DNA of 64,000 bases. It comes from Utricularia gibba. Lineage: Eukaryota > Streptophyta > Magnoliopsida > Lamiales > Lentibulariaceae. Positions within the stretch are counted from its first letter, which is position 1, and every line of letters begins with the position of its first letter. Position numbers and translations under genes: made by a program. The stretch lies in assembly GCA_002189035.1 (NCBI GenBank), contig NEEC01000029.1:124001-188000 (forward strand), given 5' to 3'. The notes below the pieces were generated by a model, which was not told the origin of the DNA, searched no databases, and was given only the letters and a program-made list of their open reading frames with translations. Below are positions 1 to 14,000 of the stretch, piece after piece.

Positions 1-1416
1 GGATCCACCATTCTTACGAAATGTGTGTTTCTCGCAGGATATTCACTGTCTGGGGCGGGAACTCAAGGACATTGCAGCTCCATTAGGGTATCACTGAACA
101 CAGAGACAGCGGGAGGTTCAGGATCCACCGTCCACCGGAGACGCATAGGATACGCCCCAAGAACACGACAGCTCGAGATATGGAAGACTATTTGCCACTG
201 CCATCGAGCTCTATATCTTTCCTTTTTCTTCAATAATAATATTTTAAATCACATATCTGATTTCATCGAATAATTCAAATTAAAGTTATATTCAAGAATT
301 TAATCCTAAAATTTTAAAATTTCATCATAATACCTAATAAAAAATTTTGTTTGGTTTGAAATCAAGGTTAGTTCACAATTCAATTTTTAAAAATTTTGAA
401 AATTGTTTAGGTTTTTATTACATGATTTTGATAGCTTAATGTGTTTTTTTCCGTAATTTTGAAATTTGAAATTTAAACTATTTATACTGATATAGACTTT
501 AAATATAAAAAAACGAATAATTCAATTATTTCATTACATATACCGTTTTTCGGCGAAACAACTATTGGGCTCCATCGGGCCGGACAGCTCATCGCAGAGG
601 TCATTTTCTAATAACATTGCACGGAATAAAAAAAAATATTAATTAATAAATAATAGTATCTGAGTGGGATGGATTGATGATAATGAACCAACAATAACAC
701 GTCACGATTTCTTGGAAACTCCGGTCATGGATCTGATCCACCTCAACAAGCCGGACGTGCGGCGGCGCCGGCGGCCCTCCAGGTGGTGCGCCGGACAATG
801 GCTCGTCTGGAATCAAACAAGGATGAGCAGCTGTGGCATTCTTACAATTTTGTTAGTATTATAGGATCATCATCATCATCGACGTCAGGTGTTCAATGAA
901 AGGAAGCTGCCAACAAACCGGGGATTAGGACAAAAGGAACCAACTCCCTCTACGTGTAACCCAGCAATAATTGCAAGTCTGATATAACACCTGGTTCACA
1001 ATCTAGTGTAAATTGGTTTCGATCTTCCAAATATTTTAGGGTCAAAATTGTCGGAACTGGAACGAAAACAAGGTGTGTAGTTTTTCGTCGTCCCCGGTTT
1101 TCTGAAACCTCCGGGAGGTAGCGGTTAGCACACAGCATGGTTTGGGAGTCTGGGTTTTGAATCGGAGCTCGAGGAATTGTGACACGAGTCGGATAGAGGA
1201 GGAGCCTCAGCCACATGAATTAGTAGCAGTAAACTACAGTGGCGATAAGTTCAGATTCTTTTTTTTTAAATTTCGTTAAGGGGGCTAAATGCAAAGCACC
1301 TGCGATAGAGCAGACGTTAAATCATGTCGGCTGCTTGACCCGGAGCCGACGCCATGGACGAGACTAGTGCATCTGCTCCAGTCTCGTTTCCTGTTATAAT
1401 TAAATATGGAGCCAGT
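1..1416. other. Left-end intergenic DNA, no gene recognised
   Basis: Open reading frames here are short and overlap on both strands, and none resembles a protein family I know. The first 200 bases are GC-richer than the following AT-rich stretch (about 230-660) and contain an acceptor-like tract near 30-40. They could be the tail of a gene outside the window, but nothing supports a specific product. A short CAT repeat lies near 867-880. Confidence 0.5.
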
Positions 1417-1880
1417 GACACGTGTCCTGCTGATGCCTGCACGATACCCCCCAATCCGTGTCCGACATGACCCGCTGAGCTTTTTCACCTTGCAGTAAAG
1501 GAATGTAGGTTTGAGGTAAGTGGGGTGCTGCGTTTTCACAGCGGTGGCTGAGGATTAGGTTTTTGAGCGTTCAACAGTTCAGCCATTGCTGGGTTCATAG
1601 CTTTACGTCCGATCCCGATCAGGAATCTCGGAGAGGGAGACCCCAGTAGGTTAATGCGCGGTAGGATGTGTTGAGAGTGTGACCTCTGGGATCACAGGCC
1701 AGGATATCTTCTTGCTGCGTCCCCAGCAAGTGGCCTGCAAAAGGCCAATTTCCAACTTTTCCTGTTGGAATGGCTCCTGGTTTCCGTCACGTGGTCGTCT
1801 ACTCCAAGTTCCCATTCCCGCCACACCTTCTTTTAATAACTTAACCCAGATACACAGATCTATACATTGACGTACGTGGC
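1417..1880 (+). promoter_or_regulatory. ABRE-like ACGT boxes upstream of CYP707A
   Basis: Three ACGT-core elements precede the CYP707A gene: the perfect 10-bp palindrome GACACGTGTC at 1417-1426, CACGTGG at 1788-1794, and ACGTGGC at 1874-1880. ACGTG(G/T)C is the binding core for ABF/AREB bZIP factors, and CYP707A genes are known to be induced by ABA as negative feedback. The motifs are seen directly. Their use in this plant is inference. Confidence 0.5.
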
Positions 1881-2161
1881 GGCTCCGGCGGGCGGCGGTG
1901 TACCAACTTGATTAGTGTGTGTGTTGGTTTTCTTTTCTTGAGATACCAACTTGGTTTATTTTGATCTCGGCTATAATTCTGAAACTTTATTGGAATTGTA
2001 AATTGATTGAGAAGTTGGGGTGCAGACGTGTACACTACAGCCCGATGCACCGGGCGAGCCAGCTCGTGGACATAGCTGGAGCCTTGGGGGTGGAGATTCC
2101 CTCTTCTGTAAACTGCAAATGGCTCCACGGATATGGTCCCCCCTGCCTCACACTCTTCTCT

Positions 2162-2169
2162 TATAAATA
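2162..2169 (+). promoter_or_regulatory. TATA box of CYP707A
   Basis: TATAAATA lies 76 bases before the ATG at 2245. It would place transcription start near 2190-2200 and give a 5' leader of about 50 bases. No other TATA-like octamer sits as close to the gene. Confidence 0.6.
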
Positions 2170-2244
2170 CCTCTTCATGGACAGTGATCTTCATCAATCA
2201 CGTCTTCAGTTGTGCTCTGCAGTTAGCAGAACGTTAAATCTTCA

Positions 2245-4165
2245 ATGGAAGATATCCTCATCCTTGCCCTGTTCTTGGCTGTGATGTTGCTGCTGGTTTT
2301 TGGTTTTGTTGTACCTTCACAGCGGGCCAAGTCTCTTCCTCTTCCTCCCGGGGAGATGGGGTGGCCTTACATCGGAGAAACCTTTCAGCTTTACTCGAGA
2401 AATCCCAATACTTTCTTCGCCTCCAAAGTCAAGAAGTAAGCTCAGAGCGCTTGTTTCTGTTCCTCTCCTGCTGTTATCTCAACTCTTTCGTGTTTTTTCA
2501 GGTACGGTTCTATATTCAAGTCGCGGATATTGGGATGCAACTGTGTGATCATCTCGAACCCTGAAGCTGTGAAGCTCATTTTGGTGTCAAAATCTCATCT
2601 TTTCAAGCCGACTTTTCCGGCGAGCAAGGAAAGAATGTTGGGGAAAAACGCCATCTTCTTTCACCAAGGGGTCTACCACGCCAAGCTCCGCCGTCTCGTT
2701 CTCCGGTCGTTCACGCCGGAGGCGATCAAAGGCATTGTATCTCAAGTCGAGTTCCTCGCCGTCAATTGTCTCCGATCATGGCAAGGGAAGGCCATCACAG
2801 CATACAGTGAATTGAAAACGGTAACCAAAATAACCACTTAAGCTGCTATCTGCTTCCGGATCGCATTGCATATGATTCACATGCCCCTGTTTCTTTTTTG
2901 CAGTATACCTTCAATGTAGCATTGCTTTCGATCCTCGGAAAGGAGCAGGATCTGTACAGCAAGGACCTCAAGAGATGCTACCATGTTCTTGAAGAAGGGT
3001 ACAATTCAATGCCCATCAATCTACCGGGAGCACTCTTTTACAGAGCGATGAAAGCAAGGAAGGAGTTAGCAGAGATCGTGGGTAAAATCCTGTCCCAGAG
3101 GCGTCAAACGCAGCAGAGCCATGAAGATTTGCTGGGGTCATTCATGGCGGAGAGTGAAGGCCTTTCTGATGAGCAAATCGCAGACAATATCATCGGAATG
3201 ATCTTCGCAGCTCGCGATACAACCGCCAGTGTCATGACATGGATGCTCAAGTTTCTTTCAGAGAATCCTTCTATTCTTGCAGCAGTTACAGTAAGAATCC
3301 CAGGTCCTTAAAACTTCTGGAATCCTTTCAGCAGCCTCACGTAATTCTTCTGGGGGTTTCAGGAAGAGCAAGAGGCGATCTTGGAGTGTAAAGAGAAACT
3401 GGGAGAAGACAAGTCACTGAAGTGGTGCGATACCAAGAGGATGCCAGTTTCCACGAGAGTGATCCAGGAGACACTAAGAGTTGCTTCCATTCTGTCCTTC
3501 ACCTTCAGAGAAGCAGTAGAAGATGTTGAACTAAACGGTGAGTTTTATCCCTTAGCTCGTTTAACTGAAAACTCAGAGTCCAATAGCAGCAAAATTTAGT
3601 GAATTTCTGCGTGATTGGGACAGGGTATTCGATTCCAAAGGGATGGAAAGTTCTGCCTCTGTTCAGACACATACACCACAGCCCAGAAAATTTCACAGAC
3701 CCCGAGAAGTTCGATCCTTCGAGGTTCGAGGTGAGATCTGCAACCAAAAACGCACCGAAAGTTGCCAAGATTCAATTCTTTTTTAAGGAAAGGAGCTGAT
3801 TCCAAGGTGCTTGTGATTGATATGACAGGCTGCTCCAAAACCCAATACATTCATGCCATTTGGCAATGGTTCCCATTCTTGTCCAGGCAATGAGTTGGCA
3901 AAGCTCGAGATCTTAGTGCTGTTGCACCATTTAACCACACAGTACAGGTTGGTTTGAAAGAAACAACAAAGAGCTACTCCCCCTTTTTTTCGCTGATTCT
4001 TCATAGTCGGTCAGCTTCTGATGATTCCAATTCCAACGCTTCAGGTGGGAAGTTTTGACCCCACAAAATGGGATCCAGTATGGGCCATTTCCGCTTCCTC
4101 AAAATGGCCTCCCCATCAGAATCTTCCCCAAACAAGTAGAACAAAAGAACAGCTTTCGCAGATGA
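2245..4165 (+). CDS. CYP707A: Abscisic acid 8'-hydroxylase, cytochrome P450 CYP707A
   Basis: Seven exons (2245-2435, 2502-2820, 2904-3290, 3363-3537, 3624-3730, 3829-3947, 4045-4165) join in frame to 472 residues, the usual CYP707A length. An N-terminal membrane anchor (about residues 4-25) is followed by the proline-rich [15 protein letters not shown]. The I-helix AARDTT is at 272-277, the ExxR motif ETLR at 335-338, and the haem signature [12 protein letters not shown] has Cys411 as the thiolate ligand. The stretch [17 protein letters not shown] is typical of CYP707A. The family 8'-hydroxylates ABA at the endoplasmic reticulum, and the product isomerises to phaseic acid, so the enzyme sets ABA decline in germination and rehydration. 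All introns are GT-AG and short. ABRE-like boxes upstream fit feedback induction. The paralogue number (A1-A4) cannot be told. Confidence 0.95.
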
Positions 4166-5076
4166 AGACAACTCGGGAAAGTTTCCAAATCCAGAGACGG
4201 TGAAGTACAGAGTACAGAACAAATATTCTCTTTCGATTGTTGAGAGTGAGAGGTCACTCACAGCGGTAAGCAATCGGTGGGGGTAAATAACCTGTCTTCA
4301 ACCAAAGATTTTTACCGGGGGACCTTGAGATGTGACGGCAAGTAACTACAGAAAGGGTTAACAACTGGGCATCGATTTATCGGCTGTCATAAACCCTCTG
4401 CGCTCGCGGGACAAGAACGGGTCGGCATATTCTTATACGGGGGCCTAAGCCAGTCTGGCGTTGAGGTATCGGAAGCACGAACCGCGGGCGATGGCGGCCC
4501 ATCCTTCGAAAAACCTAGTGGCCCGAACGCTGTGGTGCCCCTGCGCCGGGAATCGACGGCGAGTGGCTGAAGGCGACGAGAATTGGACTGGTAAATGGGC
4601 CTATCCCAGTATTTGAGCTTGCGCGTGGCCCAAAAGATGCTGTGGAATGATTTTAATAATACACGGGCCATCTCTGCCAAAAGGCAGGCCCAATGGGCCA
4701 GGAGATCGAATAGGCTCTAGGGCACGGATGGCCCACATCGAATTGGATGTATATGATTACAATCAATTGACAGGAGTACCCTTGGAGCTTCCCTCTAAAT
4801 GAAATTAAAATCGCCTTTGAAATAAACTAACTGTATTGTTTCGGTACCTAAGTGCCAATTTACAAGATGATGGCTCCCGTTAAGACAACACACGTGCGCT
4901 CTGAACTAAGCACTATGCTCACTGCACTTTCTTCAAAGGCTCTCTTGGGGCAAACCAAACCACCCCCAAGTTGACAGAGAGTACTGAAACCACAGCAACG
5001 AATTTACATGTACCTTCCGCACATGGGGTGCTGCCTTTTTGCTGTCGCTACAAAATCCATGTTGGTGGTGTTTGCT
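4166..5076. other. Convergent intergenic spacer with site II-like cluster
   Basis: This spacer lies between the 3' ends of CYP707A (+) and BTAF1 (-). Six GGCCCA/TGGGCC hexamers occur at about 4596-4735. A GC-rich 97-codon minus-strand frame (4387-4680) was not recognised and is not called as a gene. Confidence 0.5.
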
Positions 5077-8000
5077 TCAGCCGTTTAACTTGGCCAGGAA
5101 CTGATTCAGATTGTACTCTTCAGTGTATTGCGAGTGATCCCAGAGCTCCTCCAGCTCACCCAGAATGGATTTCAGTCCCCTTCCACGGGTTGGAGCTTTG
5201 CCATCCTCATCAGGGTTGGAGGATTTCGAGAATCTAGATCCCTGTAATATGTATATGTGGCCAATGTGAGAGGAGGAAGAGACAAGGGGAAAGGGGGGAC
5301 TATTGCTGTGCATACCCTTTTGCGGTCGGCCGGGGTGAAGAGGTCCAGCAACTCATTTGTGTTCATCGTGCTCATGCTCGAATTGTTGGCATTGATGACA
5401 GAGTTAGCTACGGAGACTTTGAACTTCTGAAGGCTCATCACTTTCTCCTCCAGTGTTCCTCTCATGATGAGACGATGGACATTCACGACTTTGCGCTGAC
5501 CGAGCCGATGTGCTCTGTCCATAGCCTGCAGGAGTAGATAACAAGAATCACACGCAGTCGTCACTTTCTTATCTCTCCTCAGGTGTAATGCAACGTCTGT
5601 AGAATGAAGTATACTGAGGATCAGTTAGCAACCTGATGGTCTCTCATGGGATTCCAGTCATGCTCCATGAAAACAAGAGTGTCGGCCGATGTCAAGTTTA
5701 ACCCGAGTCCACCAACTGTAAACATTTGGATCCGTGGGTGAAAAAAGTACAGCAACTTGTTAAAAGATTGAGCAGGGAAAATCATACCATGAGTTGTTAG
5801 CAATAAAACATCTATAGTAGGGTCTGAGTTGAATGCCTTGACAATTTCAAAGCGTTTATCAGGCTCCACTGACCCATCCAATCGGAGATATGTTACACTT
5901 GCGAAAGAAGACAAAACCCAAATCAAGCCCAACACAAGATTTGATCAGAAGGTAAATATTTACAGATGGCATTTATGTGTACTCACGTTTTCATATGAGC
6001 CTGGAAAAGATCTCTCTCAATTATGTCCAGCAAAGCCTGCAAGTGCAAATACAAGGTGGATCCGGCATTAGGCTAAGGTAAGGAAAAAAAAGGACGTGAA
6101 AATGATGGATCCGCTGTTACTTTATGTTGGGCAAAAATCAGAAGTCTATGCTGCCCAACTGAAATACTGCCATCAGAGCTATCTGCGTCAACACCTATTC
6201 CACATTCTTCCATGATCTCCTGAAGTGCCACGAGTTTGGGCGAATGATGAATTTTATGAAGCTCCGAGGCAATATCACAATTTGGCGGCAGAAGTTCTGA
6301 CAAGATAGGTATAAGCGTCTCTGTAATTCGTTCACCAACAACAAGCAGTGGATGACTGCAGAGTTTCAGCAAGTACTGAAGGGCCTGGAGGTGGGAGAAA
6401 CATTGAAATCACTAAGTGCGGTGAAAGGAAAAATAACAACCAGTCAATATCATTAAAAGGCAATGTATTTACGCTGGCTGTAAAACAAATGCAATCCTCC
6501 TATATTCAATTTTGGCATAGAGGGCAAAACCATAGAAACTAAGAAACACTGTAGAATAATGCATAATCCAACCTGGAAGACGTGCGATGATGCTTTGGTT
6601 GCTCCTCCAGCATCTTCGTTTCGTTCAACCATACTTGAGATTTCTTGTCTAACGTGTGAACCAGAGAACCGTTCATACAATTTCTGTTGTACAGGGCTCA
6701 AATCACAATATCTATCCTGAATAATCTTCTCCGGCAAATCAGACAGCACTTCATCTTTTGTGCGGCGCAAAAGGAAAGGCATAACCTGTTGAGATGAATG
6801 GCCAAAAATAAAAATTTTAAAGATGCACGGAGAGAGAAACAAAAATGAAAAATTAAGTGCACCTGCTTATGCAACGCTTCCATGGCCAGTATCCCTGCTT
6901 CTGCATCCCTTGGGGAACACTTTGGATCCCTTGCTGCTAACAAAGGTTTTCCATACGTGGCTTGGAACTGGTAGCATCACCAAAAAAGCCTTAGAACATG
7001 AGATGAGATAACTGAAAAATACAAGACAAAGGGTTGAAACAAAATGAGAAAAAATAAAACGGTTAGGCCCCATACTTGTCTTTCAGTTCCAAGAAATCCA
7101 GGCATTAGGAAGTCAAAAAGAGACCATAGATCCAACACATTGTTCTGCAATAGAAATAAGAAATAGTGTAAAAAACAGCTAGAACCCAAGTTTGCAAAGT
7201 GGCATATAGAAGCGCAACCTGTATTGGTGTTCCACTCAGTATGAGGCGATGGTTGGCTTTGAGTTGTTTTACAGCAGCTGTGACCTTGGACTTTGAGTTC
7301 TTTATAATATGTCCCTCATCAAGGATGCAGTAATTCCAGTGAAAGAGGCTTAGACTGTCAATATCTTTGCGGACAACATCGTACGATGTTACAATTGCAT
7401 TATGATTTTGAAATAGTGCTCTCAAGGAACTGCGCTCTTGAGATGAACCAGTGTACTGAAGAGTTGTGAGAAGAGATGGGTCAATGAACTTCTCTATTTC
7501 ATAGACCCAGTGCCCAACTAGGGTTGATGGGCATATGATTAATGATGGGGCCAAGATCTGACCCTTCTTCGCAGCAACATGCTCAGCTATATCAGATGCT
7601 ACAATCGCTGACGCTTGAAGAGTCTTTCCCAGGCCCATATCATCACATAGGATTCCATGTAGATTGAAACGCTTTAAAAAGGCAAGCCAGTTTATGCCTT
7701 CTTGTTGATACCTGGAAATACAGGAGAAACCTAAGGTCAACCAAAGACCCTTAATGTTGAATAAAAAGACTAAAAAAGACCAGTATTAAAGTCACCGGAA
7801 TGCCGCCTCTCAATAAAAAGAACGTTACGAGAAAATACATAAACCAGTTACCTTCTCAGAGTTACTTTCAGTTCAAACGCAAGTTTATAGTCATCAATGT
7901 GAGAATTGTCAACAAGCTGTTCTAGAAACTGAGCATCTTCTTTATTTTCAGATAAACGGTCAGCCAGGCCAACTGGTACAGGGATACCACGAGCTAGTGG

Positions 8001-11000
8001 GAGCAGAGGCACCAAGGCAGCAAAACTATGTGTTACACTCTGTCTAACAGAATGATCACAATCACTCATGCACCGTAAAAGTGGAACCACTAACATGGGG
8101 GCAAAAGGTACAAGCTCCAAACCAAGGCCTTGTACGAGCAATCTTACAAGCATGCCTGCACCTTGCCTTGCATGTACAGATGTCATGTCACGTAACATAG
8201 GAACAACATTTTCAATGACATGGCCCATAACATCCAGTGACATCGACTTGGCCATGGCTGTAATACACCTTGATGCTGATAATCGTACAGCAATGTGAGT
8301 ATGTCTGACACATCTGAAAATGCATGGTAAGAGAGTAAGAAGTTTCTGCCGCAGTGTTGAATCCAGGAAAGGAGCAATAGAACGCACCACCTGATATAAC
8401 AAGAAAAAAAGAAACATAAAATGGGGTAAATGCTAAAAATTGGAAGTAAAAAATGGCAATAGATTTCACGCATGTAAGAAGATGCAATAGGTAAAGTGTA
8501 GGCCCGTCATAGGGAAAATCTATATTGTTTACAATCTTCACCATATATTGACTTCAATGAAAACAATTTCAAATGGCATGTTCTCCTATAGCCTTCTCAA
8601 GTGGTAGAGAATGAGGTCTCATCGAAAAAAAGTATCATAAACGAGAGCTTTCCTTGGAACAATTCTAACTTACTTGGATATTATTTATCAATATCTGGGG
8701 TCATTTATGGAATAAATAGATTGATCAATCAGCTTCTCATCTTCTGGGGCCAGGCCTTCCACATTGCAAGGCTTGAGGAATTCATCTAGGCAATGCCAGA
8801 TTTTTGGAAGTCTTTCAAACAATGACCCACCTAGCTTTTTGCACAAGTATTTTAAGGCAAGCTCAGAACCACGCCTACTGACAAATCCTTCAAATTTGGA
8901 TCGATCTTCACCAGAGAAACCTTTTGATCTTTGTCTTCTACTACTGCTACTAGTTCCAAAGGATAAAAGATCTTGGTCCTCAATTATCTCAACAGAACTC
9001 AATGATCCAGCCTGGGGAGTATCACAAGGATCCATACATGTCAAAGTACACAAATTCTTAATTAGCTTGTCATTGGGACCTGGCTTGCGATCCATGCAAT
9101 CATAAATAAGCTCTGCAAGGGCCTCCGCAGCGTTATTTTGCAATATCTCCTCCTATAGGACAACATGAAAAACAAACTTCAAAATCATCTCAGGCATTCC
9201 ATTACAAAAAATAAAGAAGAGCTACCTGTTCTCTTTTAACAGAGGACATCAAAGGCAATATAACTGGATTCAGCTTTGCTGGAAGTTCAGACATCCAGAC
9301 AACAGCAGCCGCAAGTAAAGCCAAGACACTGAGGTGTAAATTGTTCTGATATAACAGAAAGGATAAGGTTAAACTGTCAGGATGCCTCAGATAGCGAAGT
9401 TACATAAGCCATTAGAATATGAAAAAAAAGTTCAACAAGATATAAAAGCTTTACAAGTCCCATTTCCCAATTATCAGAAAATAGACACAGCAAAAAGTAC
9501 CACCTGAACGCATTTGAGGTATCCAGCAGTTGTCAGAAGCTTTTGCTTTAAAGATTCCAACTCTTCCAAGATATTCCTACCACTGGAATCTAGCTCATGA
9601 GCCTCACTTCCAATGAAAGAAAGCTGTGAAGCGAAATTCATGACATCATCTGGTGACAAACTTTCAAAGTTTATTTTGAGGGATGACAATAACTCATTGT
9701 ACATGCCAGATCTCTCGGTAGAAGTGTACAATTGGCTGGCCTCATTCCTCATCTTACTATAGGTTCTCGTAAGTTCAGAATAGGGTAGAGGTGAATCTTT
9801 TGTAGGAAAAGCCGGGTTGCTGCATGTGAGCAAATCCAGCAAACATTGTCTAAAACTGCTTGAAATTTTAGCAATCGATTCATCAGATCTTGACGAGCAC
9901 TTAAATTGTTTAAACCAAGATATGAGCACCAATGCAACAACCTGACATGAGCAATAAATGGAATTAGTCCAACTTCCCAATCTACGATGCTAGATAAAAG
10001 CATACGCATTGAATGACATTCTCACTCAAACCTCACCTGTCGCTGAACTCCTGAGGAAGAATTGAGTCCCGTCCATAGTGGATCAACTACATAATTCACA
10101 GCTGTACTACTTAACTTGGAAGCCATCACCCCAAGAGCTGAGGATGTAATAACTCTTGTATAAGTTACTGAAATGTCCAAGTCAGCCCCAACTACAATTC
10201 TGGAGGAATTCGCAGACAACTCTCCATTTTGATCTGCAGTGGCACCCTCATTAGCGTCAAAGGTCCTTGAATGGTAATTTTCACCTTCAAGACAGGCTGC
10301 CCTCATTTTAGCAGCAGCTTTGAAATGACTTTTACGTGGCAAGGAAACAGGCCAAAACATTTTTGCTGTATTCAGTTGAGAACCAAAAGGGGTAGTGGCA
10401 AGCTCAATCCATAAAGGGAAATATAACTGTGCCGCACTTTCTAAGTCTTCTACCTTGCACTGAAAATTTAAAATAAAACTTCAGCACAAATCCAGAAAAA
10501 TATGAACATTTTAGGCATTGCATCACTTGACGCCAGGTTAAATATTTCAAAGTGTATGAGGGTGAAGAAACAGCTCCAGAAACCTAGTTTGGAGCAGAAA
10601 GTGGACAAATTTTCCAATGGGTGATAAAAAATACCAAGCAAAATGAACTTTGGAGCAATTTCAAGAACATCCAACAAATCACATACTTGGACTAGGAGAT
10701 TCCAAACCCTCTCCGAGCACTGCAGAATCTCCTCATTTGACTCAAGGAGCAAATTCTGGAAGACAATCCTTAGAGTGTCACCAAATATGAAAGAAGGCCA
10801 AAATGATGTAGAACCATCTATAACTCGCCTCCTGTATCCAGCTTCAAGCAAACGTTCCTGCATATTAGTTACCCATAGTTATAATATAACATGTTCACAA
10901 AAAGAAAAGAATCAATGAAGTTTAAAAGTAAAAGAACGAAAACAAAAGAAAGATAAGAGCAACTTCTAAACTAAAAGGTGCAGTTCGGTTTCCATTCAAT

Positions 11001-14000
11001 TATAGTAAATTATGTGCAGTTGCAATACCAGGGTACGTATAGCCGACAATCTAACTGAAGTGATACTGTGTCTCATAAATGGCCACAACCTTGGTGCTAA
11101 AGTTGATAGCATATAAGGGTCATCAAGAGAGTTTTTTCTGCCTTCAATTTCATCCTCATCCATATGATGAACTTCATTATGTTCCAGGTTGACTTTCTCG
11201 ACCTGGAACATTTGCTCCTGGGAATAGATTTCAGCTAAGAGATTCATCACACTGCAACATTGTTACATGAATCATTATAAAATGCAAACACACGTCCAAA
11301 CTGAGAGCATTTGATTATCTTCATGTTAGATATCTTTCTCATTTCATAAACAATTAAGAACCTGCTGGTCGATGGGCTCAAATCATCAAGGTCAAGCAAG
11401 ATGTCCCACAGCAATATAATGATAGATTGCAAAATCGGTCCATTCAGTGAAACAAGAGCAGCAGCTGTAGGTATCAAAGCTTCAGCGGCAACTGCTCTCA
11501 CATCATCATCAGGATCTTCAAGCCCAGTTTTGCAAGCCGGGAGCACAGAAATAAGCAAGTCATTAAGCATCTCCTGTAAACAAAGACATGGATACCAAAT
11601 TGTGCACAGTAAGAAAATACATATCATTCATCATAAAAAATTGCTTCTGTAACTGGACATGCCTGTCTAACAGCAACCAGATATTTAATACCCAAAAGGC
11701 TTCCATGGCGAATTTCCCATTCTGCCCTATGCTGCAAGCGACCAAGAAATAATTAGAAAATGCTTGTGGAATAAAGTATGCACATACGCGCATTGCAATC
11801 AAAGCATTATTCTATCTTTACCTGCATTTGCAATAAAATGGTCAATGTACCATGAACCATAGTCGGATGCATGTATTTCAAAACTGCACCTAAGGCTTGG
11901 GCACATGTTTCCCTTACTGGTGCAACAACCTGATCTGAAACATAATCCCCAAACCTGAGAAATGATAAATCCATGAGCTAGATCTTCTGAATACAACAAA
12001 AAGATATGGAGAATGAAAATGTTGTGAGCATGATGGAAATCGACTAGTCTCTTGTATCTCAAAGCCACCTCTTTGGAACCATGCCCTATCTCTATAACAT
12101 TTCCATTCAAAAACTATTCGAAGATATACCTATCAAGTGACAAGAGGCACAAGATTCGAATTGCACAGTCTTGGAGGAAATCACAATTCCTCAGCCAAGA
12201 CCTCCTGGCATCTTGAATGAGGCTAATTATCTCTGAATTTACAGGAATATTTTTCAATGCACCAATACTCTCTGAAGATCCTTTGCATTCAGAATAATGA
12301 TTTACACCTCTTGTGTTGTTGCTCAAGAGTGATTCCTCTACACTACAAACAAGTCCGTCAACTTTCTCAGACGAACATTGTCCTCCATCATCTTCTGCCT
12401 TAATACCACCAGAAAGGATTCCACATATTGAGCTGCCAACTCTAGAAGTTTCATCTTCAATTTTTGGCCTTTTAAAATCACGTTCTACATCATCATGTAA
12501 AACTTGAATATTTAAGTCAATTTCCATCTCACATTTATCATTAACACTTTCTTTCTTAGGGGCCAGTCCACCAGGGCATCTCATTTCAGGCATAACAACT
12601 CCAGCAAAAGCTCCTTGATAGGTTAATATCTCCCTGAGTGCCATCACACTGCCATGGCGAACTTCCCAAACTGAGAGGAAACAAGCAAATGGTATACTCC
12701 GCATTTGTAAGAAGTACAAAAAAGTAGATGGAGAATAAAGAAATTATACCAGGGTCAAACATGTCAACAAGCAGTTGTTCAACAAAGTTGCGAAAAGGCC
12801 AACTGCCATCTCCATCACTCTCAATGCTCTCATCATCAGAAACAGCATCTGCTAGTTGCTGCAGCAAACAAAAAAAGGTAGTTTACAGAGACCTTGTACA
12901 AGTTTCACATAGAGTTCACAGGATACATCTTTGATGATCCATTGATGATTTGCAGACAACAGGCACAAGCCAGTTGGAATATGCTATGATGAAACCAAAC
13001 AATCAACCCCTGGATATGAGATATTGCCATGCACAATGAAAGAACAATCAGAAAAAGCATGAGCATTACCTTATTTGAACTAGATAAGTCTACAGATATA
13101 CTCCTAGGTGATACCATATCATGAGATGTTGCAACCTCAGCATCCCCATCCTTTGGCCATCCCTTTGATTGATCTTTTAAGTTATTCTTAGCTTTCCGCT
13201 TCAAGAGATTCAGTTCCCTGGCACTTGGCCTACGAGATCTTGATGTTGGCACCATGTTTGTAACAAGCTGCCGGAAATTATGTGAGGGATGTGATGAGAA
13301 GTATTGTATTCCTCCAACCGCATTATGACTATCTTTCTGCAATATGAGATCCTCATCTCTTATCACATCATCAACATCCATGAACTGCTCGCACATGTCT
13401 AAACCTGCAAAAAAGATTATTCAAACAAGTTAGAAAAACCATAGGAATCACAAAAAAAACATCATATGGAACCATAAACTCATTCCTACGCTGCATAATA
13501 GCTGCATCATAACTTTCGACAATATATTCAGGGGAACAGGTAGACTGCAAAGTTCACGTAATGCCAAAAAAAAAAAATAATAAACAGGAAGAATCTTCAT
13601 GTCTAATAACAAAAGTTGTATAAAGGGTACTGACCCAATCGGCGCTTAAGATTGTGCTTTTGTCTAGCCAATCGCTCCTTTGGATTTTTAATGTTGTCAG
13701 TGGCAATATCATACTCCTGAAATATACTCACGAGATCATCAATGTCAGAATATCAGAATCAAACATAAAGAACATCAAAATTTATATACTTCATTGGAGT
13801 GGACAAAAAAAAACATAAGCGCATAAAAATTTCAATATTCAACACATAAAATCCTAAATTTCAACAAACCATCATGTATATTTTCATGCTAAGATAATAA
13901 TTATGGCAAGCTCTAGATACATAAAGCTTAAACTGATTGTAAAGTACCTGACCCCCAGATGCCACCAAAGCCCCAAAATCCAGAACCTTGTTTAGATCAA

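Noticed and set aside
1120-1190. Possible tRNA-like stretch (GGTTTTGAATCGGAG)
   Set aside because: It cannot be folded into a 7-bp acceptor stem with D and anticodon arms. No convincing tRNA or rRNA gene was found in the window.
1841-2284. Overlapping 118- and 121-codon frames on both strands before CYP707A
   Set aside because: They overlap the promoter, TATA box and start of CYP707A and show no protein-like sequence.
4387-4680. 97-codon minus-strand frame in the CYP707A-BTAF1 spacer
   Set aside because: No family resemblance and no splice partners. Kept only as context for the site II cluster.
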